The notes under the pieces were generated by a model. That model was not told the DNA's origin. It saw nothing but the letters and a program-made list of their open reading frames with translations, and searched no databases. A stretch of 64,000 nt of DNA, taken from contig NZ_JANFNS010000001.1 of the NCBI RefSeq assembly GCF_024436065.1, positions 620,001-684,000 on the forward strand. The letters are read 5' to 3'. The DNA is from Saccharibacillus sp. JS10. GTDB taxonomy: Bacteria > Bacillota > Bacilli > Paenibacillales > Paenibacillaceae. The position numbers and the translations under genes are program-made. Each line of letters starts with the position of its first letter. Position 1 is the first letter of the stretch. Positions 27,805-37,262 of this stretch are shown here, piece by piece.

Positions 27805-27832
27805 AAACCGCCGCCTCGGCAAGCGAGGCGGC
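27805..27832 (-). terminator. Terminator after mecA
   Basis: GCCGCCTCG / CGAGGCGGC hairpin followed by GGTTTCTGTTTT on the minus strand, shortly after the mecA stop. Confidence 0.65.
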
Positions 27833-27848
27833 AGTATTTCTTACGAAG

Positions 27849-28460
27849 TCAGGCGCGGCGATCGAAGTGTGTGCAAATTTGAGCAACAGCTTGATCTGCC
27901 ATAACCGTCTTACCGTATTCCTGAAGCACGGCCGGTGTAACCGAAGAAGAACTACCGAACTCAGCAAGCACCGCTACAAGAGAGGCATGTACTGAATCTT
28001 CCATATCTTCTGTAGAAAAATGCAGGAAATAAGCATTGTTATAATGGTAAAGCGCACCGTTTTCGGTCACGCGTTCACGCAATACGTGAGCCGCTTCGAT
28101 CAAAGGATCGATATCGTGGAAGGAGTAAACAACGGTATCGTTTGCCTCCATGGTCACTTCCATTTCATACACTTCATCCGGCATTTCTTCGTCTCCCGGT
28201 TCCGAATGGAGCGGATCGTATTTCCCTTTGGTGACGACAACTACCATACCTTGGGCAGGAAGGGCAAACACTTCAACCGCTAAAGGACCTGTCGCATCAA
28301 AGCCTAATTCCGTATAAGCTTGATCCATCATCTCGGTAAACAGTTCATGGACCCTCGGAATCTCCTGCCACATGTCTTCACGCTGAATACCTCGTTCGTT
28401 CAGATCATCGGAAGTGAGGAAAATGCGAATTTTATCCTGACTTAATCGTTCAATTTTCAT
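27849..28460 (-). CDS. mecA: Adaptor protein MecA
   Basis: Adaptor that delivers proteins such as ComK to ClpCP. In the 203-residue protein the N-terminal substrate-binding part is MKIERLSQDKIRIFLTSDDLNERGI; an acidic linker (residues about 85-110) leads to the C-terminal ClpC-binding domain (YSFHDIDPLIEAAHVL... HFSTEDMEDSV). ATG at 28460 is preferred over an upstream codon because GGAGGG lies just before it. It is divergent from the polysaccharide deacetylase gene. Confidence 0.93.
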   Translation of the reverse strand: MKIERLSQDKIRIFLTSDDLNERGIQREDMWQEIPRVHELFTEMMDQAYTELGFDATGPLAVEVFALPAQGMVVVVTKGKYDPLHSEPGDEEMPDEVYEMEVTMEANDTVVYSFHDIDPLIEAAHVLRERVTENGALYHYNNAYFLHFSTEDMEDSVHASLVAVLAEFGSSSSVTPAVLQEYGKTVMADQAVAQICTHFDRRA

Positions 28461-28800
28461 GACAGGACCCTCCTTTTGGAGTCGATTTTTTGTCAAAGGC
28501 ATCCCATTGATCGACATGTTTTTGTGACGTTCGCAAAAGGTTTGAAAACAAATCTCAAAAACAAGCCTTATGGTCTTGTTTTATATATAACCACATATTT
28601 ATGTTATCACTTCTTTCCGCTAATTGCACGCTTGGAAATTGGAATTCATGAAAGGTTTCAGAGTGGAATGTAAAGGTTACAATCTCGTGATGTGCTGTAA
28701 ACGTCTTTGCAATTGTGCTAAACTTTGAAAGAGTTACATAAGTTTTGGCTAAATTCTAGGCAAAGCATAAATGGATGACAGAAAGCGAGTTGGATAATTA
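28461..28800. other. Divergent intergenic region mecA / polysaccharide deacetylase
   Basis: 340 bp without a gene. It holds a hairpin at about 28555-28582 (AAACAAG / CTTGTTT), which lies in the 5' region of mecA on the minus strand and is T-rich on both sides, and AT-rich -10-like sequences just beyond it. Toward 28800 there are weak promoter-like boxes (TTGCAA near 28708) for the plus-strand gene. No ORF or riboswitch is recognised. Confidence 0.4.
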
Positions 28801-29769
28801 ATGTGGAAAAAAACGGCCATGTTCTGGCTAGCAGCCGGCATTGTACTTGGCGCTTGCGGGAGCACTGCCGACGAACCAAAAGCGGCAAATTCTGAGCAAA
28901 CCCAAGAATCACAACCTGCGACGTCTGGAGAGACATCTACAGATCCGCAAGCCGCTTCACCAAGCGAGGCGTCATCGACAGAAGAAACGAATGAGCCAGC
29001 GGCTCAAAACCCAGAAACAGCGGCTGCGCCGGACTCGACTCCTGCCACTTCTTCCGAGACGGTAGACGAGACTACGCCAACAGATCAAGAAGCTGACGAC
29101 TCTGGCGATACCGCCGAAGCTGCTGAAGTTCCGATCGAATATCATATGAATGCGAATTATGATATTGTTCCAAACGAAGATAGCGATGCACCGAAAAAAG
29201 TGGTGTTATTAACTTTTGACGATGGCCCCAAAGAAGCGGAAATGATCGACGGGCTTTTCGACACGCTGGACAAACACAATGCTAAAGCCATCTTTTTTGT
29301 GAATGGATACCGCGTCAAGCAGCATCCCGAACTTTTGAAACTGATTCAAGAGCGCGGCGGCATTATCGGGAACCATAGTTACGATCATATTTATTTGAAT
29401 AAACAAACAGACGCTGAAATCAAAAAGCAAATCGAAAGCGTGCAAACGATCGTTGAAGATACGATCGGCGAAGCGCCACAATTTTTCCGCCCGCCTAATG
29501 CGGCAGGTAATGACTATGCCCATCAAGTTGCGAAAGAAAACGGTCTGCTTTATATGACATGGTCGGTAGGCTCGCTCGATTGGGTGAACCAAAACGATCC
29601 GAAAGCGGTTGTCGACAATGTATTTGATCAACTTCATGCGGGTAGCAATATTTTGATGCACGAATTGCCGTGGACTGTCGAAGCACTCGACGATCTGCTT
29701 ACCAAGCTTGAAGCAAAAGGGTACGGATTTGTAGACCCTCGCGCGATCGATACAACCAAACAACCTTAA
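28801..29769 (+). CDS. Polysaccharide deacetylase lipoprotein (NodB domain)
   Basis: 322 residues. An N-terminal lipoprotein signal (KKTAMFWLAAGIVLGAC, lipobox Cys 19) is followed by a low-complexity Thr/Glu/Ala/Pro linker to about residue 115. The NodB domain then has TFDDGP, GNHSYDH (metal ligands), RPPNA, and LMHELP near the C-terminus. Predicted to be anchored on the outer face of the membrane and to remove N-acetyl groups from peptidoglycan or another glycan. GTCGATTGGG encodes the LDW motif. Followed by a strong terminator. Confidence 0.9.
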   Translation: MWKKTAMFWLAAGIVLGACGSTADEPKAANSEQTQESQPATSGETSTDPQAASPSEASSTEETNEPAAQNPETAAAPDSTPATSSETVDETTPTDQEADDSGDTAEAAEVPIEYHMNANYDIVPNEDSDAPKKVVLLTFDDGPKEAEMIDGLFDTLDKHNAKAIFFVNGYRVKQHPELLKLIQERGGIIGNHSYDHIYLNKQTDAEIKKQIESVQTIVEDTIGEAPQFFRPPNAAGNDYAHQVAKENGLLYMTWSVGSLDWVNQNDPKAVVDNVFDQLHAGSNILMHELPWTVEALDDLLTKLEAKGYGFVDPRAIDTTKQP

Positions 29770-29787
29770 TACCTGTTATCATATCGC

Positions 29788-29824
29788 AAAAAGCCCTCCT
29801 TTTTCAAAAAAGGAGGGCTTTTAT
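29788..29824 (+). terminator. Terminator after the polysaccharide deacetylase
   Basis: AAAGCCCTCCTTTTT / AAAAAGGAGGGCTTTT hairpin with T-rich tail on the plus strand; also suitable for the opposing 29857-30714 gene. Confidence 0.85.
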
Positions 29825-29856
29825 ATATCCCTGAAGCAGGATTTATAACGACCGCT

Positions 29857-30714
29857 TTACTCTACCGTTTGAACATTTCCAGTTTCAGGCGGCGGCGAAC
29901 TGCGGAGCGTTAACAAATGCGTTTCCGCGGGTGAACCGAGTCGAAGCGGGAAATGACTGGTGCCGATTCCTCGTGTAATCCGCAGCCCTGTCATTCCGCC
30001 ATCCTCTGCATCAATAAAGTGTGTACCGTCCAGGTATCTTTTATAAAAAGGTTTGGAAGCTGCGGGGCCTACAACAGGCAAACTGATCTGTCCACCGTGC
30101 GTATGACCGGCAAACGCATAATTAGCCGAGATCCGACGAAGCGCAACCACCCATTTGGGATCGTGCATCAACACCAGTACACAATCTTCTCGCCGAATAC
30201 GCGGATCTCCTCTCCACATTCCAGCTGGGCCCAAATCATCGATACCGGCAAGCCAGATTGTACTGCCTCCTCGGTGGATCGGAACATTTTTGCTCCCGAG
30301 CGGCTTTACGCCAGCTTCCTCCAATAAACGATCCAATTTTTCCATATGCGGCATATAAGCTTCGTAATCGTGATTGCCATATACGGCGTAAGCAGGGCCT
30401 ATTGTACGGAGCATCCGCATATTCGCAAGTGTCCGTTCTGGCGGAACGCCGCGATCTGTCAAGTCTCCCGCAATCCATACCATATCTGCTTTACCTTGAA
30501 GCGCAGCGATTTCTGCTTCTGGCAGCGAACGACGATGAATATCCGCGATGAAATATACCCGATAGCCGTCAAAAGCTTCTGGCAATCTCGGGATATGCAC
30601 GTCTTCGTGCACCACTCGAAAAGCCATCGCTTCTTTAACCATATGCACGCCTAGACCTGCTGCCGCGCCTGCTGCCGCCGCAAGAGCTTGCTTCCAACCG
30701 ATTTTTATTGCCAC
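29857..30714 (-). CDS. Metallophosphoesterase (YkuE-like)
   Basis: 285 residues. N-terminal hydrophobic stretch (KQALAAAAGAAAGLGVHMV) that may be a signal anchor, then the five phosphoesterase motifs: FIADIHRR, WIAGDLTDRG, GNHDYE, LMHDPKW and FAGHTHGGQIS. These bind two metals. Similar proteins act on the outer membrane face on phospholipid or nucleotide substrates; the substrate here is not known. GTG at 30714 is chosen because AGGAG sits 10 bp before it. The start overlaps the upstream gene by 10 bp. Confidence 0.85.
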   Translation of the reverse strand: MAIKIGWKQALAAAAGAAAGLGVHMVKEAMAFRVVHEDVHIPRLPEAFDGYRVYFIADIHRRSLPEAEIAALQGKADMVWIAGDLTDRGVPPERTLANMRMLRTIGPAYAVYGNHDYEAYMPHMEKLDRLLEEAGVKPLGSKNVPIHRGGSTIWLAGIDDLGPAGMWRGDPRIRREDCVLVLMHDPKWVVALRRISANYAFAGHTHGGQISLPVVGPAASKPFYKRYLDGTHFIDAEDGGMTGLRITRGIGTSHFPLRLGSPAETHLLTLRSSPPPETGNVQTVE

Positions 30715-31145
30715 GGTAACTTCACTCCTGTCGTTTGGGTTCCCCACCAGAGCAAAGTCCCTAGCAGCATAATAAAGAGCAAAATTAACGTATCATAGAA
30801 CCATTTTGCCAACCGAATCCGTCCTGAAGGATATACCACGCTGCGCGGAGGAAGTTCTTCTTCTACCTCTTGCTCTTGCACAGGTTCTTGAGTCCATACT
30901 TTCTTTTCTTCGAATACCGAACGTTCTGTTCTCGGGGTCGTTTCAGGTCTTTGTAACACAGAAGCCGATTGCGTTAGTGCCGGTTCGGCTAACACGCTTC
31001 GATTCTCCGGAATCGATAACCTCAATACCGTAGTATCGGAAAGTTTACGCTGATTTTCTTGCCATTCTTGCTTGAACGAAGGACGTTTACGACGCTTCTT
31101 TCTTGTACTTGGGTGCCGATCCATGCGGCTCAAATGTTCGCTCAT
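30705..31145 (-). CDS. Hypothetical protein with one C-terminal membrane segment
   Basis: 146 residues, no family recognised. The N-terminus is strongly basic (RKKRRKRPSFKQEW), the middle is rich in Glu, Thr and Gln, and one membrane helix lies at about residues 118-137 (FYDTLILLFIMLLGTLLWW). Tail-anchored or type II topology with the basic part inside is likely. It overlaps the CPBP gene by 4 bp and the phosphoesterase gene by 10 bp, so the three probably share an mRNA. Confidence 0.75.
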   Translation of the reverse strand: MSEHLSRMDRHPSTRKKRRKRPSFKQEWQENQRKLSDTTVLRLSIPENRSVLAEPALTQSASVLQRPETTPRTERSVFEEKKVWTQEPVQEQEVEEELPPRSVVYPSGRIRLAKWFYDTLILLFIMLLGTLLWWGTQTTGVKLPWQ

Positions 31146-31732
31146 TGTTCGCTCATTTCCTTTCGTTTAATCATGATGCCTGAGATAAAATCTATCAAAA
31201 AATGACAAACAATCGGTGCCCATAACGTATCTGATTGAATATAAATCCATCCGAGTCCGTAACTGCTTGCGAATACCCACGCTGTAGGCAGCCAATGCTT
31301 CAAATATCGAATATGAATCAAAGCAAAAACGATACTGGTCCAGTACGGCCCTAGATGATACTGAATCGCTCCGCGAAACAACAACTCTTCACAGATCGAG
31401 ACGATCGCGGCGATCAAAAAGATATGCCATAACGGACGTTTTGCAAATAACATCGCATTAATTCCGCCGTCATCCATATCTTCTTCGCGTCCCCAAATCG
31501 TCATCAAAAAGTCGATACCGAACATCACGATTGCCAACCCGATTCCCCAATATAAAAAGTGCCAATTTGGCGGAAGCTCCAATAATTCGAACGGCGTTCT
31601 TCCTTGCAGAAAAATCCACACCGTCCCTACTAATAACGTCAAACCTTGAGTCAAATATAAGTTGATTAACAATAATCGATCTGTCAGTTGGACTTGTCCT
31701 TTTTTGCGATTGCGCTTGTTGTTATTTTCCAT
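31142..31732 (-). CDS. CPBP family intramembrane glutamic protease
   Basis: 196 residues with five or six membrane segments. Conserved motifs of the CAAX/CPBP (Abi) family are present: EELLFRGAIQYHL (motif 1), FALIHIRYLKHW (motif 2) and CHFLIDFISG (motif 3). Members include prenyl-protein proteases, bacteriocin-immunity proteins and anti-sigma proteases; the role here is unknown. It is the first gene of a three-gene minus-strand set. Confidence 0.88.
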   Translation of the reverse strand: MENNNKRNRKKGQVQLTDRLLLINLYLTQGLTLLVGTVWIFLQGRTPFELLELPPNWHFLYWGIGLAIVMFGIDFLMTIWGREEDMDDGGINAMLFAKRPLWHIFLIAAIVSICEELLFRGAIQYHLGPYWTSIVFALIHIRYLKHWLPTAWVFASSYGLGWIYIQSDTLWAPIVCHFLIDFISGIMIKRKEMSEQ

Positions 31733-31976
31733 AAATTCATTCCTTAGACGGACTGCATAGGTTCTGCAATTTAGAAAGCGAGTTTCTACTCAAATGATAA
31801 CGAAATTAAAAGTTCTAATCAAGTTACCCTCTATGTATTCAACCTCTTGAGCGACTTTCAAAATACGTACAGATCAGAAACATTCAGAGCAAATAATTCG
31901 GAATTAGCTTCTGAATTCATTTAATAAAAGTATTATCTTTTTACTTTTTTGTTGAAAACCGAATTTACGTTATCTG

Positions 31977-32006
31977 TTGACACTCTGTGTAACCTTGTGT
32001 TAAAGT
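31977..32006 (+). promoter_or_regulatory. Promoter of the serA T-box leader
   Basis: TTGACA (31977-31982), 18 bp, TAAAGT (32001-32006), about 25-30 bp before the start of T-box stem I. Confidence 0.7.
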
Positions 32007-32029
32007 ATGAAAAAATTAACCTGAGCGAA

Positions 32030-32306
32030 ACGCTTTGAAGGAGAATAAACGGGCTTGTCCATCATCAGAGAATCGGTGGTTGGTGTGAACCGATATGGCA
32101 ATCCGTTTCTGAGCACTCCCGAGCGTCTGTCCGATTCCGCATCTTTATCGCGGCGTAGGCGCAGCCGGTGTCACGCCGTTACCGTGAAGGGTTGGAAGTT
32201 CCAACCCGCTAAGGTCGATGTCTGCAAAGAATCGACGAATTAGGGTGGCACCGCGAGACTCTCGTCCCTTTACCGTACTATCGGTATGAGGATGGGAGTC
32301 TTTTTA
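32030..32306 (+). promoter_or_regulatory. T-box riboswitch upstream of serA
   Basis: The T-box sequence AGGGTGGCACCGCG is at 32242-32255. A 12-bp terminator stem (AGACTCTCGTCC 32256-32267 with GGATGGGAGTCT 32290-32301) and a U-tract follow. Upstream, stem I with the GGTGTGAACCGAT region is visible at about 32060-32140. Uncharged tRNA pairing with the T-box stabilises the antiterminator. The downstream gene implies tRNA-Ser; UCC triplets occur in the descending part of stem I, but I could not fix the specifier with confidence. From 32307 to 32499 I see no further element. Confidence 0.93.
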
Positions 32307-32499
32307 TGTGGAAGAATACATGAGCTGCCTTTTTTCTCTCTTTCACTCTCTGCTACAGCAACGCGTCTTTCCATTATTGCAATATCGCTTTTGAGTAATT
32401 GAACCCAGGTTTGCCGGAAGTTCCGCAGGCGCGGTAGATTTCCTTGAACATATTAGGTTGAGTGACCCTTTTACAGCGTACCGAAATAAAGGAGGAAAA

Positions 32500-34092
32500 A
32501 TGACGATGTTTAAAGTATTGGTATCCGATCCGATCAGTGATTTAGGAATTCAGCAATTGGTGGAAGCTACAGATGTACAGGTTGATAAAAAAACAGGGCT
32601 TTCGGAAGCAGAATTGGTCGAAATTATCGGCGATTACGATGCACTGCTTGTACGTAGTCAGACTAAAGTAACCGAAAATGTGATGAACGCCGGCAAAAAC
32701 CTCAAAGTCGTAGGACGTGCGGGAGTTGGCGTCGATAATATCGATCTTCCGGCAGCTACAGGACGCGGGATTATCGTGATCAATGCACCGGATGGCAATA
32801 CGATCACGACGTGCGAACATGCTTTTGCAATGATGATGGCGTTAGCGCGTCATATTCCTCAAGCTTATGCCAAAACCGTAAGCGGGCAATGGGATCGTAA
32901 ATTCCTCGGCGTCGAGCTACGTAACAAAAAACTGGGCGTGCTCGGTATGGGCCGTATCGGCAGCGAAGTAGCGAAGCGTGCCAAAGCATTCGGGATGGAC
33001 ATTTTAGGTTATGATCCGTTCTTGACCGAAGATCGTGCCGAGAAAATGGGAGTCAAACTTTCCAGTGTCGATGACATCGTCAAAAATGCCGACTTCATTA
33101 CCGTTCATACCCCATTAACACCGGAAACGAAACATATGATCTCTTCGGACCAATTTGCAGTGATGAAAAAAGGAATGCGAATCATCAACTGTGCACGCGG
33201 CGGGGTTATTGATGAAATTGCACTCGTTGAAGCAATCAACCAAGGGATTGTAGAAGGTGCTGCTTTCGACGTATTCGAACACGAACCGCCGGCTCCAGAT
33301 CACCCGTTCCTGAATCATCCTAAAGTGATCGTAACGCCTCACTTGGGTGCTTCGACAGTCGAAGCTCAAGAAAATGTCGCGATCGACGTATCCGAACAAG
33401 TACTGCACATCCTGCGCGATGAGCCTTTCAAAAACGCTGTAAACATGCCTCCTGTTGCCAGCAGCGTCATGAACAAGCTTCAACCGTACTTCTCGATCGG
33501 CGAAAAACTCGGCAGCTTCGCTTCTCAATTAACCAGCGCGGCTGTAAAATCGATTAAAATCGATTATGCGGGTGAATTATCGGAAGTCGATACGCAACCG
33601 CTAAATCGTTATATCATCAAAGGGATTTTGGCTCGCCATCTGGGCGGTGAAGTCAATATCGTCAACTCGCTGCATTTGGCGAAAATTCGCGATTTGAATA
33701 TTCAAATCAGCAGCTCGTCGGCAACCAAAGGCTTTACGAACCTGATTACGGTCACATTGGTCGAACAAGACGACAAACAACGTTCGGTGTCGGGTACTCT
33801 GTTATACGGATATGGCGAACGGATCGTTCAAGTTAACGAGTTCCCGATCGACTCTGCTCCGGATAGCCATCTTCTGCTTATTTCGCATAATGACCAACCG
33901 GGTATTATTGGTAGCATGGGTACGCTGCTTGGTCGTAACGAAGTCAATATCGCGACGATGCAAGTAGGTCGTAAAGTAGTAGGCGGCGAAGCCGTGATGC
34001 TGCTGAGTGTCGACAAAGAAGTTCCAAAACAAGTATTGACCGAACTCGTTGGACTTCCAGCGATCAATTCGGCGCAAGAAATTACGTTGTAA
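32500..34092 (+). CDS. serA: D-3-phosphoglycerate dehydrogenase
   Basis: First enzyme of serine synthesis, oxidising 3-phosphoglycerate. The 530-residue long-form protein has a substrate domain, a Rossmann domain with GMGRIGSEVAKRAKAFGMD near residue 147, the catalytic HLGASTVEAQENVA segment near 285, an intervening domain and a C-terminal ACT domain (SHNDQPGIIGSMGTLLG). ATG at 32500 follows GGAGGAAAA; an upstream in-frame codon lacks a site. Controlled by the T-box at 32030-32306. Confidence 0.97.
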   Translation: MTMFKVLVSDPISDLGIQQLVEATDVQVDKKTGLSEAELVEIIGDYDALLVRSQTKVTENVMNAGKNLKVVGRAGVGVDNIDLPAATGRGIIVINAPDGNTITTCEHAFAMMMALARHIPQAYAKTVSGQWDRKFLGVELRNKKLGVLGMGRIGSEVAKRAKAFGMDILGYDPFLTEDRAEKMGVKLSSVDDIVKNADFITVHTPLTPETKHMISSDQFAVMKKGMRIINCARGGVIDEIALVEAINQGIVEGAAFDVFEHEPPAPDHPFLNHPKVIVTPHLGASTVEAQENVAIDVSEQVLHILRDEPFKNAVNMPPVASSVMNKLQPYFSIGEKLGSFASQLTSAAVKSIKIDYAGELSEVDTQPLNRYIIKGILARHLGGEVNIVNSLHLAKIRDLNIQISSSSATKGFTNLITVTLVEQDDKQRSVSGTLLYGYGERIVQVNEFPIDSAPDSHLLLISHNDQPGIIGSMGTLLGRNEVNIATMQVGRKVVGGEAVMLLSVDKEVPKQVLTELVGLPAINSAQEITL

Positions 34093-34099
34093 TTCAAAA

Positions 34100-34134
34100 A
34101 AGGTACGTGGCAAATTGCCGCGTACCTTTTTATA
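34100..34134 (+). terminator. Terminator after serA
   Basis: AAAGGTACGTGGC / GCCGCGTACCTTTTT hairpin with a T-run on the plus strand. Confidence 0.85.
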
Positions 34135-34183
34135 TATTCATTAGCTGCTCGCTATTGACTTCCTATTTTACGTATCATACATG

Positions 34184-35695
34184 TCAGATGTCCGGCGTTT
34201 CCCAACCTTGGGTCCGCTGAACCGCATTTTGCCAGCGAAGATAAGTTCGTTCGCGCTGCTCTGCTTCCATAGTCGGTTCAAAATGCGCAGCTGGTGGATT
34301 AAAGGAACGGAACTGTTCCATTTTCCATATCCTGCTTTGCAAGCCTGCCAACATCGCAGCGCCGAGCGCGGTGGTCTCCGCTTGTTCAGTACGTACGACT
34401 TCCAAACCCAAAATATCGGCTTGAAATTGCATCAAGATCTTATTATGTACAGCTCCGCCGTCGACTCGTAACTCACGAAAAGGAATCCCCGAATCTTTTT
34501 CCATCGCATCCATGACATCACGTGTTTGCAAAGCCAACGATTCCAAAGTCGCTCGAACAATATGACCCGGCTGAGTTCCTCGCGTTAATCCAAAGATCGC
34601 GCCGCGCGCGTACATATCCCAATACGGTGCTCCTAAACCTGTAAAAGCCGGTACAATGACAACGCCGCCCGAATCTTCCACTGATGCTGCCAGTGTTTCT
34701 GATTCGCGAGGGTCTTGAATTAACTGCAGCCCGTCTTTGAGCCATTCTACGGCAGCTCCCGCGACAAACACACTGCCTTCTAATGCGTAATGAACTTGCC
34801 CTTGCCATCCCCAAGCAATTGTTGATAGCAAGCCATGTGTTGAAATCACACGTTCTTGACCCGTATTCAGCAAAATGAAGCAGCCTGTTCCGTATGTGTT
34901 TTTGGCATGACCCGCTTCTACGCAAGCATGACCGAACAACGCGGCTTGTTGATCGCCAAGCACGGAAGCAATCGGAATCTCCGCCCCGTCAAACCATTCT
35001 GGGCTAGTCTTTCCGAAATCAGCACCGGACATCAATACTTCAGGAAGGATACATTTTGGAATATTCAACTCGTTAAGAAGTTTCTCATCCCATTGTAGTT
35101 GACCGATATCAAATAACATCGTGCGAGAAGCGTTCGTGACGTCTGTCACATAAGAGTTGCCGCCGGTTAACTTCCAGATCAACCAAGTATCCACGGTTCC
35201 TGCTAGCAATTCTCCCGCTTCTGCTCGCTCTCTTGCACCGGGAATATGGTCGAGCATCCATGCTATTTTAGTCGCTGAAAAATACGCATCTACAACAAGA
35301 CCCGTAGTTTCGCGAATATAGGTTTCAAGCCCTTTTTTCTTCAAAACTTCGCACAGCGGAGCTGTACGCCGATCTTGCCATACAATGGCGGGGCCAATCG
35401 GTTCCCCGGTTGCCCGATCCCACATCAATGTCGTTTCACGCTGATTGGTAATGCCTATTGCAGCAATCTGCGTAGGTGAAATGCCCGAGAACGAAATCGC
35501 TTCGCGAGCGGCTTCAAGTTGACTGTTCCAAATCTCTTTGGGATCGTGTTCAACCTCGCCCGGATTCGGAAAATATTGCGCAAAGTTTCGTTGACCTACT
35601 GCAATCGGTTGAGCTTCTTGATCAAAAAGAATTGCCCGAGAACTTGTCGTTCCCTGATCTAAAGCCAAGATATACGTGCCATCCATCCTGCTCAT
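34184..35695 (-). CDS. glpK: Glycerol kinase
   Basis: Phosphorylates glycerol. The 503-residue FGGY-family protein shows [54 protein letters not shown] and [23 protein letters not shown]. An ATG 9 bp inside (35686) lies farther from the AAAGGA site and may be the real start. glpF and glpD, common partners, are not adjacent, so this gene stands alone between serA and resE. Confidence 0.95.
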   Translation of the reverse strand: MSRMDGTYILALDQGTTSSRAILFDQEAQPIAVGQRNFAQYFPNPGEVEHDPKEIWNSQLEAAREAISFSGISPTQIAAIGITNQRETTLMWDRATGEPIGPAIVWQDRRTAPLCEVLKKKGLETYIRETTGLVVDAYFSATKIAWMLDHIPGARERAEAGELLAGTVDTWLIWKLTGGNSYVTDVTNASRTMLFDIGQLQWDEKLLNELNIPKCILPEVLMSGADFGKTSPEWFDGAEIPIASVLGDQQAALFGHACVEAGHAKNTYGTGCFILLNTGQERVISTHGLLSTIAWGWQGQVHYALEGSVFVAGAAVEWLKDGLQLIQDPRESETLAASVEDSGGVVIVPAFTGLGAPYWDMYARGAIFGLTRGTQPGHIVRATLESLALQTRDVMDAMEKDSGIPFRELRVDGGAVHNKILMQFQADILGLEVVRTEQAETTALGAAMLAGLQSRIWKMEQFRSFNPPAAHFEPTMEAEQRERTYLRWQNAVQRTQGWETPDI

Positions 35696-35711
35696 TCCTT
35701 TCCTTTATCTA

Positions 35712-35746
35712 TAAAAGAAAACATGCCGGAGTAGGCTCCAGCATGT
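35712..35746 (-). terminator. Terminator after resE
   Basis: ACATGCTGGAGCC / CTCCGGCATGT hairpin and T-rich tail on the minus strand, between the resE stop and glpK. Confidence 0.8.
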
Positions 35747-35768
35747 TGATGATCGAGCTTTTTCCATT

Positions 35769-37262
35769 CTAATTTGTTGCAACGGTATTCGAAATTCCAC
35801 GTCCGTTTTTAGGAAGTATCACTCGGAACTTCGTTCCTTCTCCGACGACACTATCGACATGGATTTTACCGCCATGCGCATCGACGATATTTTTGACGAT
35901 GGCAAGACCTAGCCCTGTTCCACTGGAAGTCGCTCTGGTTCTGGCTTTATCGGCTTTGTAAAAACGTTCAAAAATATAAGGCACGTCTTCCGCAGGAATC
36001 CCATGACCTTCATCCGAGACGTAAATCGTCAGCGCTTCGCCATTGGACACCGTAGGTTTGACCGAAATTTTCACTTTGCGACCTGACGGAGTATGACGAA
36101 AAGCATTGTCGAGCAAATTCGTCACGACTTGCTCTAGACGATCTTCATCCGCTTGATCCAGCACCAACGGTTCTTCCGCACGTTCCATACTAAATTCCAA
36201 TTGATCTTCTTTGGCGCGTACCGCAAATTTGCGATATACGCGTTCAACCAATTCGCCAATATCGACGCGTTCGCGAGCGATATCTGCATGCCCGGCTTCC
36301 ATTCGCGCCAAGTCCAGCAGATCTTTCACCAAGCGTCCCATGCGTAGCGATTCGTCATGAATCACATGCAGCAGTTCACTTTGCTCTTCCGGTGAATTTG
36401 CAAATCCGTCGAGCAGCGCTTCGCTATACCCTTGCATCATCGAAAGCGGCGTCCGAATCTCATGCGAAACGTTAGCCACGAAATCTTTACGCATTTTTTC
36501 CATATTCACGGCTTCTGTCACATCTCGAAGAACCGCGACCGCTCCGCGAACCTCGTTATCGAGAAATAAAGGCGCCATATTAACCGCCCATACGCTTCGT
36601 CTAACGAGCACGTTCGCACTGTGATCTTCTAACGTAGTACGAACTTCATCCAATAATGGGGACAATGGTTCGGGAATACGCCTTTCCGTTGCTGAAAGTT
36701 CTTGCGCATTTTCGTCCCAACGGATTTCTGCCCAATCTTCAAGCAGCTTTTCTCCCGCCGGATTCGTCAATTGAACGGTACCTTCGCGATCAAACGTAAT
36801 CATCGCATCGCTCATACTTCGAAGGACGCCTGCCAATTGTTCTTTTTCAATACTCAAATCCCGAATATTTTCTTCGAGCCTCGCTGCCATTAGGTTAAAG
36901 GTACTCGCTAGTTCGCCAATTTCATCATAAGCTTCAACATCGACTCGCGCGGTATAATCGCCTCGACGAATCGAATCTGCCGCATCAATCAGTTGGCGCA
37001 TCGGTTGCGTGATTTTTTTGAGTAAAAAAAGAGCAAAGACCGTCGTCATCAAAAATCCGGCGATTCCCACATAGATCAACATCCGCTTGACTGCATCCGA
37101 ATTGGCGAAAGTCAGATCGACGTAAGGAAGCAGGAAAAAGCCAAGAGTCAGCAATACGCAAGCGACAAGCGCAATGATCGTCAACCATAGTTTGCCGACC
37201 AGCGTCCGCCACAATGTGCCGACTCGTTCTCTCCATCCCACCATCTTATTTCGGAACCTCAA
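35769..37262 (-). CDS. resE: Sensor histidine kinase ResE-like, lacking the large external domain
   Basis: 497 residues. Two membrane helices (about 24-46 and 61-80) are joined by only about 14 residues; then HAMP (about 80-135), a PAS domain (about 140-245), HisKA with phospho-His in FVANVSHEIRTPLSMMQGYSEA, and HATPase_c with NLLDNAFRHTPSG and GTGLGLAIVKNIV. B. subtilis ResE has a long extracytoplasmic loop; here it is nearly absent, so sensing is probably by the cytoplasmic PAS or the membrane. It overlaps resD by 17 bp, and its position after rluB supports the assignment. Confidence 0.85.
   Translation of the reverse strand: MRFRNKMVGWRERVGTLWRTLVGKLWLTIIALVACVLLTLGFFLLPYVDLTFANSDAVKRMLIYVGIAGFLMTTVFALFLLKKITQPMRQLIDAADSIRRGDYTARVDVEAYDEIGELASTFNLMAARLEENIRDLSIEKEQLAGVLRSMSDAMITFDREGTVQLTNPAGEKLLEDWAEIRWDENAQELSATERRIPEPLSPLLDEVRTTLEDHSANVLVRRSVWAVNMAPLFLDNEVRGAVAVLRDVTEAVNMEKMRKDFVANVSHEIRTPLSMMQGYSEALLDGFANSPEEQSELLHVIHDESLRMGRLVKDLLDLARMEAGHADIARERVDIGELVERVYRKFAVRAKEDQLEFSMERAEEPLVLDQADEDRLEQVVTNLLDNAFRHTPSGRKVKISVKPTVSNGEALTIYVSDEGHGIPAEDVPYIFERFYKADKARTRATSSGTGLGLAIVKNIVDAHGGKIHVDSVVGEGTKFRVILPKNGRGISNTVATN

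Noticed and set aside
32055-32243. ORF of 62 codons in the serA leader
   Set aside because: Overlaps the T-box stems; conservation there is for RNA structure.
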